Source of the DNA: Brevundimonas terrae
GTDB taxonomy: Bacteria; Pseudomonadota; Alphaproteobacteria; Caulobacterales; Caulobacteraceae
Length of the DNA: 64,000 nt
Assembly: GCF_011761985.1 (NCBI RefSeq)
Contig: NZ_JAASQT010000006.1
Location: 62,001-126,000, forward strand
Direction: 5' to 3'
Under the pieces are notes generated by a model. It saw nothing but the letters and a program-made list of their open reading frames with translations. It was not told the DNA's origin and ran no database searches. Every line of letters starts with the position of its first letter. The stretch's first letter is position 1. Shown piece after piece: positions 57,895 to 64,000 of this stretch. The position numbers and the translations under genes are program-made.

Positions 57895-57918
57895 CCGCTA
57901 ATTCCCCTAGCGGTTTCT
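57895..57918 (+). terminator. possible terminator after the PleC-like kinase
   Basis: CCGCTA and TAGCGG form a 6-bp stem around ATTCCCC, followed by TTTCT. It lies just after the kinase stop and before the convergent sensor gene. The stem is short, so confidence is moderate. Confidence 0.45.
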
Positions 57919-57919
57919 A

Positions 57920-58417
57920 CTAGCGTTTTTCTGGTGGCTTTTCGGTCGGCGACGTCTTGGAATGGCTGTGCGGGCGATGGCGCGACAGGATACGCGCCAA
58001 GGCCTTGCGATCCTCGGCCTTCTGGTCGTTCAGGATTTCCACGGCGCCGGATTCCAGACGCGCACGCCCGCGCATTTCGGACGCCCGCGACTGCTCCAGC
58101 AGTCCTGCCACCATCACAGCATCGAAATCATCCGAAGCGGTGATGGCAATAGCCTGACGGCGAGCCTCCCGCGCTTCTTGAAAGTCGGGACGCGCCGCCA
58201 TGGCCACCTGACGCAGACGCACCTCTATAGCCCCGGCCACCTCCGGTGATCGGGTGCTGACGACCTCCATCAGCGAATCTGTGCGGGTCGTGCGGGTCAT
58301 GCGCTCGGCCTCGCGGGTTTCGCGCGCCGTCAGCCAGACCGCTGTACCACCTGCAACCAGAAACACATTGAGCGCCACCGATGCGACCAGTGCCAGCTTG
58401 ATCTTGCGCGAAGCCAT
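57920..58417 (-). CDS. periplasmic heavy-metal sensor-like protein (CnrX/CpxP type)
   Basis: Protein of 165 aa with one N-terminal membrane anchor (LALVASVALNVFLVAGGTAVWL). A helical periplasmic domain is rich in Arg, Glu and Met (EVRLRQVAMAARPDFQEAREARRQAI). Size and layout match CnrX/ZraP/CpxP-like sensors. The C-terminus is His/Ser/Lys-rich. Its ATG overlaps the TAA of the anti-sigma gene. By analogy with CnrX it would relay a periplasmic signal to the anti-sigma factor. Confidence 0.75.
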   Translation of the reverse strand: MASRKIKLALVASVALNVFLVAGGTAVWLTARETREAERMTRTTRTDSLMEVVSTRSPEVAGAIEVRLRQVAMAARPDFQEAREARRQAIAITASDDFDAVMVAGLLEQSRASEMRGRARLESGAVEILNDQKAEDRKALARILSRHRPHSHSKTSPTEKPPEKR

Positions 58418-58872
58418 TAGCGAGGCACCTCCAAAGACGCCATTTCCAGCCCCAGCACCTCGGTATCATCGGCACCTTGCAGACTGGCTTGATAGAAGAC
58501 GGTTTCGGCCTGCATCGGCGCGGCGAGATGCTGGGCCAGACCTACGCCGAGCAAGGCACCGGCCACAGCCGTCGCCATAACCCCCGCCCCCGACCACAGG
58601 GTCCATGCGGACCACAGGCCTTGCGGGCGACGACGAGCCTTCAGCCCCGCCCCGACCGCCGAGGCCAGAACCCGTTCGCGCAGGTCGGCGCTGGCCGTCA
58701 CCGCAGGCAGGCTCAACAGATCATCCAGAGCCTCGGCACCGGACCAAAGCGTTTGCAGGTGCGGATTGTCGGCCAGTGCCAGACGCGCCTGTGCGACCTC
58801 GTCCTGCGGCCAGCAGGTCCAGCGTGCGCCATAGGCATCCAGAAGATGTATAAATCGGTCTTCAGTCATCAT
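58417..58872 (-). CDS. putative anti-sigma factor
   Basis: Membrane protein of 151 aa. The cytoplasmic N-terminal part (RFIHLLDAYGARWTCWPQDE, then LDDLLSLPAVTASADLRERVLA) is followed by one helix (GAGVMATAVAGALLGVGLA) and a short periplasmic tail. There is no HxxxCxxC zinc motif. Position directly after an ECF sigma gene (4-bp gap) and before a CnrX-like sensor supports an anti-sigma role, in the place of CnrY. Confidence 0.7.
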   Translation of the reverse strand: MMTEDRFIHLLDAYGARWTCWPQDEVAQARLALADNPHLQTLWSGAEALDDLLSLPAVTASADLRERVLASAVGAGLKARRRPQGLWSAWTLWSGAGVMATAVAGALLGVGLAQHLAAPMQAETVFYQASLQGADDTEVLGLEMASLEVPR

Positions 58873-58876
58873 CGTC

Positions 58877-59461
58877 TCATGCCCCCCGCCTTGTCTGTCT
58901 CGGTGCCATATCGGCCAGCGAAAGCCGCAAACTGCGCCTCGCCCGCGATAAAAGGCTTTCCAGTGCCTCGACGCTGACCCCCATCAAATGCGCCGCTTCG
59001 ATATTGCCCAGTTCCTGATAGTGACACAGAACGATAGCCTCGCGTTGTCGTTCCGGCAGTTTCAACAAAACCGACTGGACCCGGGCTCCGGTCTCGGCGG
59101 CCAACAGCCCCCGATCCGGTGCCGGTGAATCGTCCACCATTTCGGGGATGCGATCGATTGGCGTCTCGCGCTTGCGGCGCAAGCGGTCGTAGCACAGATT
59201 CAGCCCCACCCGATGTAGCCATGTATCGAAGCGGGCCTGTCCCGGTCGCCATTTTGGGGCCTGTTTCCAGACCCGCAACATGGCTTCCTGCGCCACATCC
59301 TCGGCCTCTACGGGATCGCCCAACATGCGCGTGGCCAGCGACAGAAGACGCGGCAGCTTGCGGGCCACCATGGCCTGAATGGCCGCGGGATCGCCCACGG
59401 CCACACGGCGCAAAAGTTCTTCGTCGGGATCGGCGGATGGCGCCAAGCCTGCCTCGCACAT
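58877..59461 (-). CDS. ECF-family RNA polymerase sigma factor
   Basis: Sigma-70 family, extracytoplasmic function type, 194 aa. Region 2 includes ATRMLGDPVEAEDVAQEAMLRVWK and FDTWLHRVGLNLCYDRLRR. Region 4 includes LPERQREAIVLCHYQELGNIEAA and the recognition helix LMGVSVEALESLLSRARRSL. The downstream anti-sigma and sensor genes form an operon with it. The EF-hand gene upstream is a candidate target or partner. Confidence 0.92.
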   Translation of the reverse strand: MCEAGLAPSADPDEELLRRVAVGDPAAIQAMVARKLPRLLSLATRMLGDPVEAEDVAQEAMLRVWKQAPKWRPGQARFDTWLHRVGLNLCYDRLRRKRETPIDRIPEMVDDSPAPDRGLLAAETGARVQSVLLKLPERQREAIVLCHYQELGNIEAAHLMGVSVEALESLLSRARRSLRLSLADMAPRQTRRGA

Positions 59462-59508
59462 AGTTAAACTGTCGGGCGGACGACCGCGCCGCCTTCCCCG
59501 TCACGACC

Positions 59509-60111
59509 CTACTCCGAAACCGGCATCGAAGGCGACGGCTGACGCGCGGTTCGTTCGCCGCGTCGTGATTCACGCATCGTCTGACGGGCGGCGCGGCGTT
59601 CCTCGGCGCTCAGCTGACCGTCGCGGTTGGCATCCATCTGGGCGAAGCTTTCGCGGGCCTTTTGCTCGACGCTGGCAATATCGACCGTGCGGTCCGCCAT
59701 AGCCTGCATACGCCCCTCGCCCCGTTGATGGCTCCCATGCCCTGCCATGCGACGCGCATTATGACGGGCACCCTCGCCGCGGGTGCGCGACATATGGCCC
59801 ATCTGTGCGTGGTCCGCCGTAAACTCTTCGCGGCTGATCTGGCCGTCGGCATTGGTGTCCAGACGGGTAAAGCGCGCCTCCATGCGCTCGGTACGCATCT
59901 TCTGGCGCTGGGCAAGGCGTTCCTCGGCGGATACCTGACCATCGCCATTGGCATCGGCGGCACGCAAGGCCTGTGTGCGGCGGGCGACAAAGTCAGCCTC
60001 GCTGATGCTGGCCTGTGCGCGTTCCATGCGCGGCATAGCCTCTTGCGCCACAGCAGGTACCGCCACGGCCACCAGCGAAAACACCGCCAAACTGCTCAGT
60101 AATTGTTTCAT
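59509..60111 (-). CDS. periplasmic EF-hand protein
   Basis: Secreted protein of 200 aa with a signal peptide (cleavage near AVAQ-EA). Three canonical calcium loops are visible: DANGDGQVSAEE near 53-64, DTNADGQISREE near 85-96, and DANRDGQLSAEE in the last third. The rest is Arg/Met/His-rich, which may bind other metals. It lies 47 bp upstream of the ECF sigma gene on the same strand and looks like part of the same unit. Confidence 0.85.
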   Translation of the reverse strand: MKQLLSSLAVFSLVAVAVPAVAQEAMPRMERAQASISEADFVARRTQALRAADANGDGQVSAEERLAQRQKMRTERMEARFTRLDTNADGQISREEFTADHAQMGHMSRTRGEGARHNARRMAGHGSHQRGEGRMQAMADRTVDIASVEQKARESFAQMDANRDGQLSAEERRAARQTMRESRRGERTARQPSPSMPVSE

Positions 60112-60180
60112 CTCTCATGGTCTCCATTGGGCATCTTCAGCCCGATGTTGTCCCCGTCAGAGAGATTGAACGCATACGAA

Positions 60181-63102
60181 TCAGTTTTCCGTCGCGCTTT
60201 CCTCATTGTCGGTAGAGACAGCCGACGGCAGTACATGGTCCAGATGCGCCCGCGCCTGTTTGCGGATGTCGGAAATACTGACCTTTAGCGCCTCGAAATC
60301 CGGCTCGCCCACCACCTCGGCCAGCTTTTTCTGGAAGCCCGCCGGTTCCTGATCCAGATCGACCCGCTCGCCAAAGGCGCAGGTCATCACCTGTCCGACA
60401 TGCTGGTGCAGCATCCATGTGCGGGCCATGACCGGATCATCGGCCAAGGCTTCCAGCGTCGAATTGGTCAAAGGCCCGCCCGAGGCCGCCTGCATCAACT
60501 GGCGGTACTGGCCGACAAATTCGGCATCGACCTGTGCACCTGCGCTGAGTTTTAAATCCCAGAAGCCGCGTGGCCGACGCTCGCGCTCCATCAGGTCGCG
60601 CATCTTGCGGACATCGGCGGCCACATCGACACCGGGACGCGGACGACGCAGCACATCCTCCAGCGTCTGCTGAACCTGTACCGCAAACTCGGGACTGGTC
60701 GCCCACACCACCCGCGCGCGGGTCAGGGCCATAAACTCCCATGTGTCGGCTTCATCGGCATAATAGTCGATCATGCTGCCAAGGCGCACCGATACCGGCC
60801 CTTTAGAACCCGTCGGGCGCAGGCGCATGTCCACTTCGTAAAGCCCGCCCTCGGCTGTGTGCGCCGACAGGGCCGCAATCAGCCTCTGGGTAAAGCGGCC
60901 ATAAAAGGTTTCCGCACCCCAGCCCTTGCCCTCGGTCACGGCATCGTTCGGGGCATTATAGAGGGTCATCAGATCAAGATCCGACCCCAGCGACATCTCG
61001 CGCGAGCCGGCCTTGCCCAGCGCCACCACCGCCACCTCGCCCCCGCCAAGCGCACCGCCCATGCGTGTGGCCTCGGCCAAGGCCGCCACCGACAGGGCCT
61101 GAATACAGGCATCGGCCAGCGACGTGGTGGTCCAGCCCGCCTGACAGGCCGAAACGCGGCCCGTAATGATGTTCATGCCGATGCGGAAAGCCTGCTCGCG
61201 GTGATGCTGGCGCACCACATTCATCGTGCTTTCGAAATCGCCCGCCTCGGCGGCTTCCTCGACCAGTTGGGCAGCAACGCCCGTATCCTCGCCCAAGGGC
61301 GTCAGAAAGCGGGCATCCAGTACGCCGTCCAGCGCCTGTGGCTGACGGCCCAATACCCGCGCCAGACGCGGGGCAAAGGCCATGATCCCCACCACCATGT
61401 CGAACAAACGCGGCTGGTTCAGGAACAGGGCCTGCACCTGCACGCCGGTTTTCAGGCCGGAAAAGAAGGTGGCAAAACGGGTAAAAGCCACATCGGGCGC
61501 GCCGGTCGCGGCGGCAGCTTCCAACAGGCGCGGCGCAAGGCGGGTGAACAGTTCACGCCCCCGTGCCGTACGCGTGGCCTGAATACGGCCATGGTGCCAG
61601 CTACGGATGGTGTCCGAAACGCTGGACGCCTCGACAAAGCCCATACGACGCAGGGTTTCCAATGTGCCGGGGTCGTTTTCAACGCCGGTAAAAACCAGAC
61701 TGCCATATTCGGAGGACAACTGCTCGCCGCCCTCGAACAACTGGCCATAGATGTGGTTCACACTGACCAGCAGCTCTCCGATATGGCGGTCAAACTCGGC
61801 CAGATCGTCCTGTCCGTAAAGGGCCGCCACCTTGGCGCGGCGATCATCATCGACCGGCAGGGCGTGGGCCTGTTCGTCCTCCAGCATCTGCACGCGGTGT
61901 TCCAGATCGCGCAGTACGCGATAGGCGGCATTCAACTGCTCGCAGGTCTGTGGTGTGACATGGCCCGCCTCGGTCAGAGCCGCCAGCGCATCCAAGGTAC
62001 GCGGGCTTCTGAGGGCCGGATTGCGTCCGCCAAGGATCAGTTGCTGGGTCTGGACGAAGAACTCGATCTCGCGGATACCGCCGCGCCCCAGTTTCAGATT
62101 GGCCCCTGCGGCGTCCAACCCTTCGCCGGTCTTGTAGGTGTGGATCTGTTTCTTGATCGACTGGATGTCCAGCACGGCCTGATAATCGAGGCTGCGGCGC
62201 CAGATAAAGGGTTGGAGATGGTCCAGAAACACCTCGCCCGCCGCCATATCACCGGCGCAGACGCGGGCCTTGATAAAGGCGGCCCGCTCCCAGTTCTGGC
62301 CGACGCTCTCATAATAGGCCAGCGCCATCGGGGCCGACACCACCGGCGGGGTCGATGACGGATCGGGACGCAGACGCAGGTCCACACGGAACACATAGCC
62401 CTCGCCCGTGCGCTCGGTCAGCAGGGTCGCCATGCCCTGTGCCAGACGGTTGCAGAAGTTCTGCACCTCCACGCTGTCATCCAGAACCGCCGACAGCACA
62501 TCGGGATCATAAAACAGGCTGAGATCGATATCGGACGAATAGTTCAGCTCGAACGCCCCGCCCTTGCCCATGGCCAGCGCAAACAGGCCGGGCACAGGGC
62601 CGCGTGGATCATCGGCATGCGATAACAGCTTGCCGCGCCTGCGCCAGTCGGAGGCTGCTGAACGCAAGGCCGTCTGGGCCGCCGCATCGGCAAAACGGGC
62701 AATGGCCGAGGTGACCTGATCCAGCGACCATGCCCCGCCCAGATCGGCCAGCGCCGTCATCAAATGCAGTTCGGCCTTGAACAGACGCAGCGGCGATTTC
62801 GTCTCGTCCGGCGGGCCTTCAAGCGACAGCGTCTTTTCCAGCAGGCGTTCCACCCTCTGGTCCGGATCGCCCGTCAGAACCTCGTGCAGCATTGCTGGCC
62901 AGCGACGGGCGATGCCGCCCAGATAGGACGAGGCTGCAAACACAGGTGCCAGAGACGGCCATGCCAGTTCCAGATCACCCTGCCAGCCCTGTTCCTGCGC
63001 CGTCTCGTGCAGCCGCTCATAAAGGCGGGCGGCGGCGTCCGGATCGCTGACAGGGCCGCACGGGCTGATACGGGCGATCAGGGACTGGGTGTCTAGGGTC
63101 AT
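60181..63102 (-). CDS. glnE: bifunctional glutamine synthetase adenylyltransferase/deadenylyltransferase
   Basis: Controls glutamine synthetase by adding or removing AMP at a Tyr, driven by PII proteins. The 973-aa protein has two nucleotidyltransferase domains: the N-terminal deadenylylase with FELNYSSDIDLSLFYD and the C-terminal adenylylase with REMSLGSDLDLMTLYN. Each supplies the catalytic DxD. The central GRGGIREIEFFVQTQQLILGG segment is highly conserved. It starts 9 bp after the upstream histidine kinase stop. Confidence 0.96.
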   Translation of the reverse strand: MTLDTQSLIARISPCGPVSDPDAAARLYERLHETAQEQGWQGDLELAWPSLAPVFAASSYLGGIARRWPAMLHEVLTGDPDQRVERLLEKTLSLEGPPDETKSPLRLFKAELHLMTALADLGGAWSLDQVTSAIARFADAAAQTALRSAASDWRRRGKLLSHADDPRGPVPGLFALAMGKGGAFELNYSSDIDLSLFYDPDVLSAVLDDSVEVQNFCNRLAQGMATLLTERTGEGYVFRVDLRLRPDPSSTPPVVSAPMALAYYESVGQNWERAAFIKARVCAGDMAAGEVFLDHLQPFIWRRSLDYQAVLDIQSIKKQIHTYKTGEGLDAAGANLKLGRGGIREIEFFVQTQQLILGGRNPALRSPRTLDALAALTEAGHVTPQTCEQLNAAYRVLRDLEHRVQMLEDEQAHALPVDDDRRAKVAALYGQDDLAEFDRHIGELLVSVNHIYGQLFEGGEQLSSEYGSLVFTGVENDPGTLETLRRMGFVEASSVSDTIRSWHHGRIQATRTARGRELFTRLAPRLLEAAAATGAPDVAFTRFATFFSGLKTGVQVQALFLNQPRLFDMVVGIMAFAPRLARVLGRQPQALDGVLDARFLTPLGEDTGVAAQLVEEAAEAGDFESTMNVVRQHHREQAFRIGMNIITGRVSACQAGWTTTSLADACIQALSVAALAEATRMGGALGGGEVAVVALGKAGSREMSLGSDLDLMTLYNAPNDAVTEGKGWGAETFYGRFTQRLIAALSAHTAEGGLYEVDMRLRPTGSKGPVSVRLGSMIDYYADEADTWEFMALTRARVVWATSPEFAVQVQQTLEDVLRRPRPGVDVAADVRKMRDLMERERRPRGFWDLKLSAGAQVDAEFVGQYRQLMQAASGGPLTNSTLEALADDPVMARTWMLHQHVGQVMTCAFGERVDLDQEPAGFQKKLAEVVGEPDFEALKVSISDIRKQARAHLDHVLPSAVSTDNEESATEN

Positions 63103-63111
63103 ACTGTTTCG

Positions 63112-64000
63112 TCAGGCGGTTTGATCGGGTGCCTCGGCAGGCGGCAGGACCAGTGCAACACGAAGACCGGGCCCGCGTCCATCATAAGCGCCCGGCCCCT
63201 CGGCCAATTCGATACGCCCGCAATGGGCCTCGGCCACAGCCGTCACCAGCGACAGGCCCAGACCCGAGCCGGGCTCGGTACGGCTGCTGTCCAGACGCAC
63301 AAAGCGTTGCAGCACCCGTTCGCGGTCTTCTTCGGGGATGCCGGGGCCATTATCGGTGACCGAATATTCGATCTCGCCATTGGCCTTGCGACGCGCACGG
63401 AACATCACCGCCCCGCCCGCAGGGGTATATTTGATGGCGTTATCGATCAGATTGGCCAGTGCCTGTGCGAGGAAGGGATGGTTACCCTCGACGAACAGGC
63501 CCTCTTCGATTTTCGAGGCGAACTCGATGTCTTTTTCTTCGCCCGCATATTCGTAAAGCTCGGCCATGTCGCGGCCCAGAATGGCGGCATCGAACACCTT
63601 GGGATCGGGCGCACCACCGGCTTGCAGTCGGGCAATGGCCAGCACGGTGTTAAAGGTCTTGAGCAGGCTGTCGGCCTCGCCCAAGGCCAGTTCCAGTGCA
63701 TCGACACCGGACACCTTGCCCGCCTCGGCATCGATCAGCGCCACCTCCAGCTTGGCCCGCATACGGGTCAGCGGAGAGCGCAGATCATGGGCAATGGCAT
63801 CACCCGCATGGCGGATAGAGGCCATCGAGCCTTCGAGCCTGTCCAGCATGGTGTTCAGGCCGATGGAAAGCTCGTCCAGTTCGTCGCCCGAATGTTTGAC
63901 GGGGACACGAACCTTCAGATTGCCTTCCTGTACGGCACCGACCACGCGGTTCAGTCGCCCCATCGCCACTTCCACGCGGCGGCTGACCAGCAAACCACCG
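63112..64000 (-). CDS. HAMP sensor histidine kinase, C-terminal part
   Basis: The frame is open to the right edge, so the N-terminus is missing. Visible are a HAMP domain (SRRVEVAMGRLNRVVGAVQEGNLKVRVPV), the HisKA box AIAHDLRSPLTRMRAKLE with the phosphorylated His, and an ATPase domain (ANLIDNAIKYTPAGG, then TDNGPGIPEEDRERV and GSGLGLSLV). The type resembles OmpR-family partner kinases. The response regulator should lie just outside the window. glnE follows 9 bp downstream. Confidence 0.9.
   Translation of the reverse strand, partial: GGLLVSRRVEVAMGRLNRVVGAVQEGNLKVRVPVKHSGDELDELSIGLNTMLDRLEGSMASIRHAGDAIAHDLRSPLTRMRAKLEVALIDAEAGKVSGVDALELALGEADSLLKTFNTVLAIARLQAGGAPDPKVFDAAILGRDMAELYEYAGEEKDIEFASKIEEGLFVEGNHPFLAQALANLIDNAIKYTPAGGAVMFRARRKANGEIEYSVTDNGPGIPEEDRERVLQRFVRLDSSRTEPGSGLGLSLVTAVAEAHCGRIELAEGPGAYDGRGPGLRVALVLPPAEAPDQTA

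Overview
The window is a dense, GC-rich bacterial chromosome segment with about sixty protein genes and no rRNA, tRNA, CRISPR array or insertion sequence that I can see. Gene content points to an alphaproteobacterium, most likely Caulobacterales (Caulobacteraceae, Asticcacaulis- or Brevundimonas-like). The reasons are the ruvCAB-ybgC-tolQRAB-pal-cpoB-tilS-ftsH block, a PleC-type histidine kinase, a RegB/RegA redox pair beside a cyo quinol oxidase, and an ECF sigma module with a periplasmic sensor. The genus is inference only.

Layout. 1-13.2 kb: the end of an M20 amidohydrolase, then on the minus strand the envelope and recombination block ftsH, tilS, cpoB, a DUF3667-like zinc-ribbon membrane protein, pal, tolB, tolA, tolR, tolQ, ybgC, ruvB, ruvA, ruvC. 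13.2-16.5 kb: a plus-strand MFS transporter, an overlapping 55-codon membrane ORF and a lipoprotein, which separate ruvC from yebC. 16.5-28.5 kb: thioesterase, GNAT, zinc alcohol dehydrogenase, ribokinase plus nucleoside hydrolase, DsbA-like protein, UbiA, lipoprotein, hydrolase, a small XRE regulator with its membrane partner, a DUF4892-like protein, a lysine methyltransferase, a YpfJ-type metallopeptidase and a retropepsin-like protease.

28.6-35.7 kb is an amino acid block: thrC, thrB, a fused aspartokinase-homoserine dehydrogenase without ACT domains, metX and metB. The fusion gene is preceded by a Thr/Ile-rich leader peptide and a terminator that together look like classical attenuation. 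Divergently, metX has an S-box (SAM-I) riboswitch followed by a terminator. Homoserine synthesis and homoserine use are therefore read by two different RNA devices in one intergenic region.

35.7-50.2 kb: a chemoreceptor, TauE/SafE transporter, dusA, thiC with a TPP riboswitch, then cyoABCD-surf1-regB-regA in one minus-strand run, and an MHS-type transporter. 50.2-57.9 kb: FMN reductase, pncB, a KefB/C-type antiporter, a CBS-domain protein, an uncharacterised 199-aa protein whose leader folds into a three-way junction that covers its ribosome binding site, and a PleC-like kinase. 57.9-64 kb: an ECF sigma / anti-sigma / periplasmic sensor / EF-hand module, glnE, and a HAMP histidine kinase cut by the window edge.

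The most interesting observations are the structured leader at 54690-54772, the Thr/Ile attenuator at 32849-33043, its divergent pairing with the SAM riboswitch, and the ACT-less aspartokinase-homoserine dehydrogenase.
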